DNA from: Apodemus sylvaticus
Lineage: Eukaryota; Chordata; Mammalia; Rodentia; Muridae
Assembly: GCF_947179515.1 (NCBI RefSeq)
Contig: NC_067472.1
Span: 175,872,578 to 175,936,577, forward strand
Direction of reading: 5' to 3'
DNA: 64,000 nucleotides
Both the position numbers and the translations under genes were made by a program. The notes below the pieces were generated by a model. That model did no database searches and was not told where the DNA came from. It was given only the letters and a program-made list of their open reading frames with translations. Of the stretch, positions 42,531 through 52,295 are shown piece after piece. Within the stretch, counting starts at the first letter, position 1. Every line of letters begins with the position of its first letter.

Positions 42531-43133
42531 TGGATCCTGGAGGAGCAGCAGCAGAGGCACAGTGTCCTCCTGGGGGAGGAAACCTTCTTGCTTTCTGTGG
42601 TAGGGGTGGGAGCTTATCTAGCAGGAGTTGGGGGAGGGGGGCAGGTTTGGAGAGAGGGTGCGGCTCTGACTCCAAGGCCTTGTGGAAGGGTATCAGGTGG
42701 GGATGTTCAGACTCACAGATGCGCAGGCGTGGTTAGCTCCGCAGCTCAGAAGAGCTGAGGACCTGGGGTTAACTTAAGTGAGACACTTAGTTCTGAGGTT
42801 AATGAGTTGATGGATGTTTTGCAGTCTTTTTTCTTCCAAGGTTTGTGACGTATTCCCCAGCACAGCAGCAGCCCTCTGGCTCAGAGTTTCATTCTGGGTT
42901 CTCATGATTTGTACCGAACATAAGAACAGTATTAACAATCCTGTTAGTACTGCCTCCAGTGATACTAAATTTATGGGTGGGGGTTGGAAGCGAAACTCAG
43001 CAGCAGAGTACGCTCCTTGAGTACGAGACACTCTGGGTTCCGGCCTCATGAAAAAAAGTAGATAAGTTAATATATTCATAAGTCAAAGCAACAATGCACC
43101 TTGAGTTCTTTCTTTCCTTCCCTTTTCTTTCTC
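42531..43133. other. single-copy non-coding sequence
   Basis: GGAGGAGCAGCAGCAGAGGC and GGGGGAGGGGGGCAGG runs; no known family. 42850-43010 is AT-richer. Confidence 0.4.
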
Positions 43134-43185
43134 AAGACAGAGTCTTATTAGGTAGTCCAAGCCTGCCTTACACTTACTCTATTAC
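43134..43185 (-). repeat. B1 SINE (antisense), left part, split by LTR
   Basis: CAAGACAGAGTCTTATTAGG, TAGTCCAAGCCTGCCTTAC is the B1 3' half reversed. Its other half (GGCTAGCCTCAAACTTAGG, CTAAGTGCTTGGATCATGGG, CATGAGCTATCATGC) is at 43553-43630. Confidence 0.75.
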
Positions 43186-43552
43186 AGTGGTTTGAATAGG
43201 AATGGCCCCCACAGACTCACTTGTTTGAACACTTGGCCCCTAGGGAGTGGCCCTATTCGGATGTGTGGCCTTACTGGAAGAAGTGTGTTACTGTGCAGGC
43301 GGCCTTTGAGGTCTCAGATGCTCAAGCTAGGCCTAGTGTGGCCTTCCCTTATGCTGCCTATGCATCAAGAACTCTCAGCTCCTTCTCCAGCACCGTGTCT
43401 GCCTGCATGCTGCCATGCTTCTCAACATGACAATAATGGACTAAACCTCTGAACTGTAAGGCAGTCCCAATGAAATGTTTTCTTTTATAAGAGTTGCCAT
43501 GGTCATGGTGTCTCTTCACAGAACTAGAAACCCCAACTAAGATAACTATAGT
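43186..43552 (+). mobile_element. rodent MaLR-like solo LTR (sense), inserted in a B1
   Basis: GTGGTTTGAATAGGAATGGC, AGACTCACTTGTTTGAAC, CTTGGCCCCTAGGGAGTGGC, TGGAAGAAGTGTGTTACTG, CTCAGCTCCTTCTCCAGC, TGTCTGCCTGCATGCTGCC, GGACTAAACCTCTGAACTG, TATAAGAGTTGCCATGGTC and GTGTCTCTTCACAG match this LTR type over its full length. CTATT before and CTATA after it look like a decayed 5-bp target duplication, as expected for an ERVL-like insertion. Confidence 0.75.
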
Positions 43553-43630
43553 TCAGGCTAGCCTCAAACTTAGGATTCTCTGGCCTTCGCTCTAAGTGCT
43601 TGGATCATGGGCATGAGCTATCATGCTAAT
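43553..43630 (-). repeat. B1 SINE (antisense), right part
   Basis: Continuation of the B1 that begins at 43134; see that entry for the motifs. Confidence 0.75.
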
Positions 43631-43834
43631 AAGCAACTGAATTTTTGAACGTCCAAAGCAACGCCATGGCCTATGGATAGGAACGGATTTCTCATCCCAT
43701 TTCTTATTGATGTTGATGTTCACGATGGACCCAGAGAACATCTGTAGTGATGGAGAAAGCCTTTCCAGCTTCCAAGCTCTGAGTCTTCAAGAGCACTTGA
43801 GCACAGGGCTCGTTGACAATCCTACATCTTAGAG

Positions 43835-43935
43835 GGTGAAATCAAGGTATAGCTTGGTTAGAACACTAGTTCAGGTTATACAGTTTGTACAGTGTCAGAG
43901 CTAGGCTTCAAAACTGGGTCTGCTGACCTTGGCTG
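43835..43935 (-). repeat. MIR SINE fragment (antisense)
   Basis: AGTGTCAGAGCTAGGCTTC, AAAACTGGGTCTGCTGACC corresponds to the MIR reverse complement (gtggcagagctgggattcaaacccaggtctg). The preceding GTTATACAGTTTGTACAG is the degraded 'cacacagctagtaag'. Confidence 0.6.
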
Positions 43936-44474
43936 TGAAGTTCACACCCACGGAATCAGCAACACTCACTGGCTCTACAGTGTCGAGCTATACCAACCTA
44001 GCCGTCGCTGGCTCGGTGACATTTATAATATCGGGATTTCGCAAGGGCAGTGGCATTGCAGCCCTTCCAGGAAGTACCTCACTGGCAGAACAGCTGAGGT
44101 TTCCTGTATCAGAGGAGGAATGGCAGTGGAGTCTACAAGCCAGGGGTTGGCACAGTCTCCCTCATTGTAGTAGGCTTGGAATTGGAGGATTCCAAGGGTG
44201 ATGTGCTAGCAAGTTCCATGGCATTTAGTATCCTGAGGTGAGCTGCCTTCTAACCGTAGGAGAACTGAGGCAGAGCAAGGAATTCCTCACGCAGATGCAG
44301 ATCTCTGTAACACACACAGGGGCATTATGGCAAAGAAGACCTGGCAAACACCAGCAGCTACTATAGAGGCTAGTGTGATGGTCGGATGTTAGTAGGGATT
44401 TTAGACAAAGAGTGGAGAGTGGGAGACAGGCAAATTTTAGGGAGACTAATGAATCAGAGGATTTTAGAATGGAT
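43936..44474. other. single-copy non-coding sequence
   Basis: No family recognised. Includes a CpG-containing stretch near 43990-44045. A 92-codon plus frame has no recognised domain. Confidence 0.4.
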
Positions 44475-44489
44475 AAAAGGCATTAATCC
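44475..44489 (+). repeat. L1 target-site duplication, left copy
   Basis: AAAAGGCATTAATCC, identical to 45382-45396, flanks the L1 insertion at 44490-45381. Confidence 0.95.
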
Positions 44490-45381
44490 ATCCATTGGCC
44501 TAAGAATTTCATTAATTCGTTGTTTTTAGTAGCTCAGTAGTATTCCATTGTGTAAATGTACCACATTTTTTTTTTTGTATCCATTCCTCTGTTGAGGGAC
44601 ATTTGGGAAAAGAACACATATGGGAAGAACTCACTGACAAGTGAATATTAGCTCAGAAGCTTGGAATACTCAAGATATAATTTACAGACCACATGAAACT
44701 CAAGAAGAAGGAAGGCCAAAGTGTGGATACTTTGGTCCTTCTTAGAAAGGGGAACAAATACCCACGGGAGGAGATACAGAGATAAAGTGTGGAACAGAGA
44801 ACAAAGGAAAGGCCATCCAGAAACTGCCCCTCCTGGAGATTCATCCCATATACAGTCACCAAACCCAGGCACTATTGTGGATGCCAACAAGTGCTTCCTG
44901 ACAGGAGCCTGATATAGCTGTCTCCTGAGAGGTCCTGCCAGTGCCTGACAAACACAGAGGTGGATGCTCCCAGCCAACCATTGAAATAAGCACAGGGTCC
45001 CCAATGGAGGAGCTAGAGAAAGGACCCAAGGAGCTGAAGGGGTTTGCAGCCCCATAGAAGGAACAACAATATGAACCAACCAGTACCCCCCAGAGCTCCC
45101 AAGGACTAAACTACCATCCAAAGAGTCCACATGGAGGGACCCATAGCTCTAGCCGCATATGTAGCAGAGGATGGCCTTGTTGGACATTAAAGGGAGGAGA
45201 GGCCCTTAGTCCTGAGAAGGCTTGATGCCCCAGTGTAGGGAATTGCCAGAATAGGAAAGCAGGAGTGGGTGGATTGGTGAGCATGGGGAGGGGGGATGGG
45301 ATAGGGGGCTTTTGGAGGGGAAATGAGGAAAGGGGATAACATTTGAAATGTAAATAAAGAAAGTATCTAATAAAAAAATAA
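44490..45381 (+). mobile_element. 5'-truncated, 5'-inverted L1 LINE insertion
   Basis: Two L1 parts lie head to head. 44490 to about 44607 is antisense: CCATCCATTGGCCTAAGAAT, TTCCATTGTGTAAATGTACC, CCATTCCTCTGTTGAGGGAC are the reverse of the ORF2 3' end. From about 44609 to 45381 it is sense: GAACTCACTGACAAGTGAAT, CAAGATATAATTTACAGACC, then the 3' UTR with its G-rich polypurine run (45283-45348) and AAATGTAAATAAAGAAAGT plus an A-rich tail. About 40 nt of L1 are missing at the join. Perfect 15-bp duplications flank the whole. This is the signature of twin priming. It has no coding capacity. Confidence 0.95.
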
Positions 45382-45396
45382 AAAAGGCATTAATCC
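45382..45396 (+). repeat. L1 target-site duplication, right copy
   Basis: Second copy of the 15-bp duplication; see the left copy at 44475-44489. Confidence 0.95.
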
Positions 45397-46190
45397 TCAC
45401 AAATGACAAACCACTAACAGTCTCAAACAGGATATGATATTAAAATCACCTGACAACAAGATCTATCAGAGAGAGGGGGCTCTGGGAGGGAGGGTCCAGG
45501 TCAAAGAGTATTTATTGAAAAGACAGGAAGGGATCCCTTGGGACTGTGGAAGATGACAGGCAGCTACAGCAATCTCACGGGGCCATGATGTCCTGTGGCT
45601 GCTTCCTCTGCAAGCTTGCCCCTTGGGCTTCTGGAAATGGAGGATGGATGTTATTAAGAACCAGCACCTGGGGAGGAAGGCTGGGCTGCAAAGCAGCAGG
45701 AAAGGCTTCCCCCATCATTGGCAGTGACTCTAGCCATCCAGCCACGCCTTTGCACTCCTACAGACAATGGAATAGAAGGGGGCAGGGTCCTGGGAGTGCA
45801 TCTCCTCATCACTCCTGAAGAAGGAGAGTCAAGGTGGTGTCTGGGAGGAAGAATCCTGTTCCTCTTAAACATAGATGAGGTGACACATTTAGCCTCTGAC
45901 ACTTAGACAGTACTCAGTAAAGCTAAGGGTGTTTTATATACATTCAGAGTCATCTCCATCTTGTTCTTGGGAGCCCTAGTATCATCCCTGCCTCACAGAG
46001 AGTGGGTGAGCCAACTCTCAACTATCTACTATCTACGAGCCAACATCACAGAGTCCATTGTCTATGAACCAAGGCGACCCTGTTCCAAAGTCCACAGAGA
46101 CTTTAAATATTCTGGTAAAGGATTCACAGAGCTAAGGGAAAAAGAAAGGAGAGGGAGACACAAAATGACATTTCAGAAAGATGAACAGCA
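45397..46190. other. single-copy non-coding sequence
   Basis: No recognised family or exon. Confidence 0.4.
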
Positions 46191-46440
46191 CATGTTACGC
46201 TCATAGATTCCGACCCAGCCACATTTATGGACCATTCGTGTGTATGTGGATTACCTGATTTAAATCCCCTGGGACTGTCTTTGGCTGCAGCTTGTTTTCT
46301 CCATTATAAAAATAAATGGACACATTTCCATGTTACAACCACAGATTTTTGACCTAGCTGTGTATACGGAATGCCTGTGGGTACATGACTAACGTGCTTT
46401 AAGTCTTCTGGGACCGCCATTGAGCATAGCTTGCCACTGG
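46191..46440 (+). repeat. diverged tandem duplication, about 138-bp period
   Basis: Copy 1 starts at 46191 and copy 2 at 46329, both with CATGTTAC. They share in order (T/C)AGATT, GAC(C)...AGC, GTGT(A)TG/GTAT, TTTAA(A/G)TC, CTGGGAC(T/C)G and GCAGCTTG/GCATAGCTTG. Identity is roughly two thirds by eye. No known repeat family recognised. Confidence 0.5.
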
Positions 46441-46620
46441 GCTAGTGTGGGAAGTGTGATGGTTACAGGAGCCAGATGAAGTCTGTTGTTCATCTTGAGG
46501 ATGCTGTGCTCTCCTGAGCTGGCTCTAGGCAGCCAGGGACAGCCCAGATGCAGTGGCTTCTTCAGGCTCCGGAGTTTAAGAGCCCTGGCTTGAAGCTGTT
46601 CCATTTGGGTGGGTTTCTCC

Positions 46621-46655
46621 CTAGCATTTGGTATGGAATTATTACCAAATGCTAG
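46621..46655. repeat. perfect inverted repeat (13-bp arms, 9-nt loop)
   Basis: CTAGCATTTGGTA (46621-46633) and TACCAAATGCTAG (46643-46655) are exact reverse complements. A further CCAAATGCT copy occurs at 46667-46675. It could be a hairpin, but no function is implied. Confidence 0.85.
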
Positions 46656-48263
46656 CAAGGAATCCTGCCAAATGCTGTATATCAGCTAAAACCGAACTCC
46701 TAAACAATGAAATATTTATAATAAAAACAGACTCCAGAGAGGGGCACAGATTGGGGTGCCCAGCTGCTGAGGGTCCCAGGTTAGTCTTGCCAGCTAATCC
46801 ATGCTTGGCCATCCAGACCATGAGCTCCAAGAGGTGTGGACTATGGCTGGGCAAGGTTGCTCTCAGGAAGATATCAGAATCTGTGGACATTGCTGCTACC
46901 TAAAACCCTAGAAGACACATCCTTTCCCTTCTTGGGAATCTTTTCTTCTTACAGCATTCAGCAAGCACTCAATGAATGCTGACTGCAGGCAAGCAGCGGA
47001 CACTTCCAGGGATAGCCAATGTGGAAACCACAGGGAGTGGGACCCCAGACAGCTGCAGATGCCAGCCTGAACCGTAAATTATTTTCATGTAACATTTTCA
47101 GATGGAAATATTCCTAAGATGAGGCACAAATTTCTTTTCCCTCTTACCAGGAGAATGTGGAACACCATTAACCTTTCTGTAATGGCTCAGGGTTGCTACT
47201 GTGAACCTCAGATGCTGAGCAGAGGTAACGTAGCCCTCGGGGCTCATGAGGCACACAGAGTACTTGCCCTCCACTAATGGCTGGGCTTCTAGAGTTCCCT
47301 CTAGTCACAAGGCCTGTTTGTTCGCGCTTTGGGGGGCCTTCTCTCATTCTTAGGCTTCTGCCTTCTGCTCTTGTGAGCCTGGCCCTTTTTCCATTCCTAA
47401 ATGACCATCTCTAATTAGCCTTGGACCAGAAGGCAGAGATCCAGGCTTATTCTGATGATGGATGACGTAAGCCCTCACCTGCTTTCGTAGAGAGCCTCGG
47501 GAGCTTGAGGTAAGTGCAGACAGAACCTGGCTTCGCAGCTGCTGTGTTGGCCACTCAAAGTTGTTCTTGCCTCTCTGTTTAACCTACAACCGTATCTCAG
47601 AAGAGGACGGCTATGCTGCTGTGAGAAACCACGGCCTCTCCTCAGAGGTGACCAGGGACATCCTGAGAACACTGGCTACCCAGCCCTAATTCTCCCTGCC
47701 CTTGTGAGTGTGTGTGCCTTTGCCAGAGACTTGTACTTTCTAGAATCTTCCTCTTTGATCAGGACAGGAGTGCTAGCTTACCTCCTGGTTAGGAAGCTCG
47801 GAAACAAACATGCCCAGGAAGAGATGGTGGAGTCTGGGTCGGTCACATGGTTTGTACACACCCAGGCAGGTGACATCATTTGAATCTGAGCAGGTCTGCA
47901 GACCAGGAGGAAAGCAATGCCCGGAGGAGGAATACCTGAAGGTATCCACACATGTCTGTAAGTAACTGAGAGAACCCGTAAGGGGCGGGAAGGACTTGGG
48001 AAGCAACTGAGAAAGCCACTCCATCCCTCTTTGTACCCTTAGCTGGAGCACAGGAGTTTGACAGAGCAGAAAGTCGGAGAACAGAGGCTCATGAGGGTCC
48101 AGGAGAGATGGTCTTCTAGGACTGGAGGCAAGAGACAGCCATACATCAGCCTGCTGCAGAGCAGGTAGGAGAACCCCAGACTTTTCTTCAGCCCTCCAGC
48201 CTCCACTGTCTCTACTTCACATTCATTGCTGAGCTGGTCTCAAAGCCAGAGGTCAAGAGAGAC
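46656..48263. other. single-copy non-coding sequence
   Basis: No family called. A CAAGCACTCAATGAATGCTG piece near 46962 resembles an L2/MIR tail but is too short to rely on. 47075-47180 is AT-richer (AACCGTAAATTATTTTCATG). Confidence 0.4.
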
Positions 48264-48383
48264 AGCTAAGCCATGGGGCCCACAGATATCTACAAAGATC
48301 AGCCTCCTGGGGCCTAGAGAGCTAGCTAAGCCATGGGGTCCATAGATATCCGTGAAGATAGGCCTCCTGGGGTCTAGAATGGG
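48264..48383 (+). repeat. 60-bp tandem duplication (2 copies)
   Basis: Copies at 48264-48323 and 48324-48383 both begin AGCTAAGCCATGGGG and contain CAGATATC/TAGATATC and CCTCCTGGGG. They differ at about ten positions. Since 60 is a multiple of three, a minus-strand frame (48240-48476) stays open and shows a 20-residue repeat. No other coding evidence supports it. Confidence 0.85.
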
Positions 48384-49111
48384 ACAGAAGAGAGACACTA
48401 GATGGGATGACTCGGCCGAGGGGGATTGCTTAGAGCTGATGAAAACCAGGCAGGCCCCAGCTCCGGCCATAGGCACAAGTCACACCAGCTGGCCTGACCC
48501 AGCCGCTGGCGAGAAGGTGGATGCTGGGTAGCTACAGGACCCATCTCCAGCACAGACAGGTAAGTGTAGAGGTGCCCTGCTGAGTGTTCTCCACACCAGC
48601 AGCTGTTCCTTCCTCATGGGTGAGGAGGGGGGTAGGGCTGAGAGGTGGGGCATGTACCCTGGCATTCCAAGTACTCCTAGTTCCTGCTTCAGCTAGAGAT
48701 AGAGATCCAATTTATGTGCCCATGACGGAGCCCCTGAAGTCCCTGATAAATGCTAAGGCGAGAGGAAGAGCTGCTTGGAGGGTGAGGGGTGAGTCTCCAC
48801 TGCCTGCCAAGGGCCTAAAGTGATCCTGACACAAGAAACCGCCTCTTCCCTCCGTAGGGCAAACCGCACTAGGAGAACAGGCTGCAGGAGCCTGATAGGT
48901 GGTGGGCATTCTTGTCCTTGGTAGGTGGCCGATGGGTGAGTGGACTACAGAGAAAGGTAGAGCTGGCTATGCACCACCTCCATATCCAGGGGCTCAATAG
49001 AAAGGCATCCCACAACTGAGGCAGGTCGCCCTCTCCTCCAGAATTCTGCCCTAACCTTTAAATATGAGTCACGGATGCTCCGTAATACTTCTTTTCATCC
49101 CCATGCACCCC
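48384..49111. other. single-copy non-coding sequence
   Basis: No recognised repeat. GC-moderate with several short frames. Confidence 0.4.
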
Positions 49112-49222
49112 ACTTTAGATGGGATTTTACCATATCGTCCAGGCTGATCTTCAACTGTGGATCCCTTTGCCTCAGCCGCGCAGTTGCTGGGGTTACGCAT
49201 GCGCACTGCTATGCCTGGCGTT
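49112..49222 (-). repeat. B1-type SINE, degenerate (antisense)
   Basis: TTTAGATGGGATTTTACCATATC, GTCCAGGCTGATCTTCAACTG, TTTGCCTCAGCCGCGCAG and TTGCTGGGGTTACGCATGCG end in GCTATGCCTGGC, the reverse of a 7SL-type SINE. Confidence 0.7.
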
Positions 49223-49533
49223 TTACCTGTTTCGTATAGTTTTTTTCCAGGTAAACATTTAGCTCCTCTGCTTATTGAGTTGCTGGAGCTTTGGGGCTTC
49301 TCTTATGTGAGCAACAACAGGAAAGCCAGCTCCCCTGTTGCGCTTTTGAAAGGATGAATAAGTAGTTTATAAACTATCTTCCTGTGGCCTGTTCACCTTC
49401 TGCAGAAGACAGAGATGAGGCAGGTGGAGTCCGGTCACAAAAGCAAGTTCTGTTTTTAAAATGTGGGAAAGAGTGAGCAACCGTTCTGAAGCAGAGCCCA
49501 CTACAGCCCGAGCAGGAGAGGACTGGTAAGAAG

Positions 49534-49645
49534 CCAGCTGTGGTGATGCCTGCTCTGCGCTGAGTCCTGTACTGGGGGAAGGCTGGGAGATTGCCTTGAG
49601 TTGGAATGGCCTGTACAGTAAGATCCTGCCTTAAACAAGCACATG
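49534..49645 (+). repeat. B1-type SINE, degenerate (sense)
   Basis: CAGCTGTGGTGATGCCTGC, GAGTCCTGTACTGGGGGAAG, GGGAGATTGCCTTGAGTTGG and TACAGTAAGATCCTGCCTTAAAC follow B1 order at high divergence. Confidence 0.6.
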
Positions 49646-49973
49646 AACATCTAGGTAACAGATGAAACCACTGGCTTGAGTGTTTAGAATGTGACCACTC
49701 AGAATCCCCTCCCCCTCCTCCACATCTGATCTGCTCCCCCACAGGCAGCATCCGGATGCTTATGGAAGTCAGAAAACACGGCTCCAGCGTTGTTCTGTGT
49801 CTTAGTTTGCTTTCTATTGCTCTGATAAAACAAAGCAAAGCAAAGCAAAACAAAACAAACACAACCAAAAAAGCATCTTCTTCAACCTATATGTCAGCAA
49901 AGGAAGCTGAGCAGAAACCCAAGACAGGAACCTGGAAGCAGGAACCGAAGCAGAGGCCGCGGTTCAGCCTGTT

Positions 49974-49974
49974 T

Positions 49975-50070
<96 letters not shown>

Positions 50071-50071
50071 T
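49974..50071 (+). repeat. (TTTC)n microsatellite, about 24 pure units
   Basis: Uninterrupted TTTC units between the LTR and the B2; on the minus strand it is the expanded (GAAA)n tail of the B2. Long pure arrays of this kind are usually highly variable. Confidence 0.97.
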
Positions 50072-50253
50072 AGATTTATTTTATTTAAAGATTATTTATT
50101 TTATTTATATGAATAACTGTCTTTAGACACACCAAAAGGCATCAGATCCCATTACAAATGGTTGTGAGCCACCATGTGGTTGCTGGGAATTGAACTCAGG
50201 ACCTCTAGAATGGTAGTCCATACTCTTAACCACTGAGCCATCTCACCAGCCCC
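50072..50253 (-). repeat. B2 SINE (antisense) inserted in LTR
   Basis: TAACTGTCTTTAGACACACC, AAAGGCATCAGATCCCATTAC, GTTGTGAGCCACCATGTGG, TGAACTCAGGACCTCTAG and TGAGCCATCTCACCAGCCCC are the reversed B2. With its (TTTC)n tail it is flanked by AGCCTGTTTTCTT (49966-49978) and AGCTGGTTTTCTT (50254-50266), a 13-bp duplication with two changes. Confidence 0.95.
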
Positions 50254-51145
50254 AGCTGGTTTTCTTATACAACTCAGGACCACCTCTTCAGGGGTGGCAT
50301 TTCTCCAGTGTTGGGTTTCCCACCCCCATCAATCAACCATCAAGAGAGTGCCACATACACATGTCCACAGGCCTAGCGGACAGAGGCACTTCCCCATCTG
50401 AAGTTCCCACTGCTCAGGCAGCTCTAGTTTGTGTTGACAAAAAGGGATCACTCTACTTTGTTTAGGATGCCTTGGCCATTCTTGTCTTTTATGCTTCTAT
50501 ATGAAGTCTGGGATTGTTTGTTCTAGATCTGTGAAAAATGTCCCTGAGATTTAAAGAGAGGTTTTGCTCGATCCATAGATTGCATTAGGTAATGTAATGT
50601 AATTCATAATATCAATTCTGCCAACATGTGCACAAGAGGTCTTTTCATCTCCCAGAGTCTTCAATCCTTTTCTTTAGTATCTTAAAGTTTTATTGTAGAG
50701 ATCTTTCACTTCTTTGGTTAGATTTATTCCTACAGTTTTTAGTTATTGTAAAGCTGGTGTGAATGAGCTATTTTTCCCAACTTCTTTCTCAGCGAGTTCT
50801 TTATTGATGGATAGAAAGGCTACTGATTTCTGTGTGCTGACTTTGTGGCCGGATACTTTGCTGAAAGCATTTGTCATGTCTCAGCATATCCTGGTGGAGT
50901 CCTTAGGGTTTGTCAAGTATGGGGCCATGTCATCTGCAATAGGGACAATTAGACTTTTCCCCTCTTGCCTATCCTGTTTATTTCTTTCTCTTGTTTTAGT
51001 GTTCTGGGTCAGACCAAGGTCATTGTATGGTGTGACCCTTGTTCCTGATGTCAGAGGAAATGCTCTCTGCCCTTCTCTATTTAACAGGATGTTGACTAGA
51101 CCTTTTATTATATGTGATGTTTATTATGTTAAGTTATTCTTCTAG

Positions 51146-51190
51146 TCATATATATATACAATATATAATATTTTATATATATACAATATA

Positions 51191-51253
<63 letters not shown>
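51146..51253 (+). repeat. (TA)n tract
   Basis: Two copies of a TATATATACAATATATAATAT-like word lead into about 27 pure TA units. It lies inside the antisense L1 and directly precedes the inverted repeat. Confidence 0.95.
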
Positions 51254-51256
<3 letters not shown>

Positions 51257-51315
51257 TTTGACAGTGCTTAACATGCCTATATATATATATAGACATGTTA
51301 AGCACTGTCAAAGGC
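51254..51315. repeat. perfect 22-bp inverted repeat around a TA spacer
   Basis: Arms at 51254-51275 and 51294-51315 are exact reverse complements (GCCTTTGACAGTG... and ...CACTGTCAAAGGC). The 18-nt spacer is mainly TA and can pair with itself. Only the right arm fits the L1 order, so the left arm is an inverted copy. Confidence 0.95.
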
Positions 51316-52191
51316 CTTTCAGGCATCATAACATGATTAGGTAGTCTGGCCTTAAGTCTCTTTATGTGCTAGATAGTATCAATTGACTTACAGAAGTTGA
51401 ACCAAGCTTACACCATTAGAACAAAACCAGCCTGGTCATGGTGAGGTCTTAATGTGTTCTTGAATATAGCTTGCAAGAATTTTGCTGAGAAACTTTGTGT
51501 TCATCGGGGAGACTGGTCTATAGTTTTCTTTAGTTTATTCTGTGATTATTTGGTTTTGGTAGTAGGGTGATGCTAGCATCACAGAACATGTTTCGTCGTG
51601 CGTCTTCCCTTTCTATTTTGTAGACTTGTTTTGGAACCAGAGTAACAAAAAGTGTAGGATGGTTATACTAAAACAGACATGCTGACCGAGGGAATGGAAG
51701 AGGACCCAGAAATAAACCTACATGACGACAGCCACCTATTTTCAACAAAGATATCAAAATATATGCAGGAAAATGACAGTCCATGCAAAAAAATGAAAGT
51801 CGACAGATGCATGGTTCTCATCCTGACCAAAAGTCATTTCACCATGCAGCAACAACCTTAAGGCAAGACCCAAACTTTAATGCTCCTATAGAAACACACG
51901 CAGGACATTTTAGGACATGGGCATGGGTAAAGGTTTCCTGAAAGATACTCCAGCAGCATGGAAACAATCCCAAGAGTTAATGAATGGAGCTACAGGGCAT
52001 TAAAAGCTTCTGCACAGCAAAAGATGGTGTCACCAGAGTGAAGATATGGTCTACAGAGTGAAAGAAAAAATTCCATCAGTTAAACACCAGGCAGATCTTA
52101 CTATTCAGAATATATTAAGAATTGCAAAAATTCAATGCCCCCAATTCTCCAAATCATACAATAAATTAATGGGCTAGCAAACTGAATAAGC

Positions 52192-52251
52192 ACACACACA
52201 CACATACACACATGCACACACACACATAACACATATACACACACATAAGGG

Positions 52252-52294
<43 letters not shown>
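52192..52294 (+). repeat. (CA)n-(GA)n microsatellite inside L1
   Basis: CACACA units with AT interruptions (52192-52245), then a pure GA tract (52255-52293). Confidence 0.95.

Positions 52295-52295
<1 letters not shown>

Larger units (their letters stand above)
49797..50445 (-). mobile_element. rodent MaLR-like LTR (antisense), split by B2
   Basis: TGTCTTAGTTTGCTTTCTATTGC, GGAACCTGGAAGCAGGAACC, GGTTCAGCCTGTTTTCTT lie left of the B2. TTTTCTTATACAACTCAGGACC, ACCATCAAGAGAGTGCC and TAGTTTGTGTTGACAAAAA lie right of it. Together they cover one LTR in reverse, of the type seen in sense at 27137. It abuts the L1 that starts at 50447. Confidence 0.7.
50447..51636 (-). mobile_element. L1/Lx LINE ORF2 (antisense 5' part of an inverted element)
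   Basis: GGATGCCTTGGCCATTCTTG, CCAACATGTGCACAAGAGG, TTGGTTAGATTTATTCCTAC, TTGTGGCCGGATACTTTGC, GTCATCTGCAATAGGGAC, CAAAGGCCTTTCAGGCATC, CCAGCCTGGTCATGGTGAG and CTGGTCTATAGTTTTC follow antisense L1 ORF2 from RT through the following region. Frames are broken. A TA tract and inverted repeat interrupt it at about 51150-51315. It joins head to head with the sense part at about 51637. Confidence 0.85.

Noticed and set aside
46950..47000. MIR/L2 fragment (AAGCACTCAATGAATGCTG)
   Set aside because: The match is only about 20 bp, too short to support.
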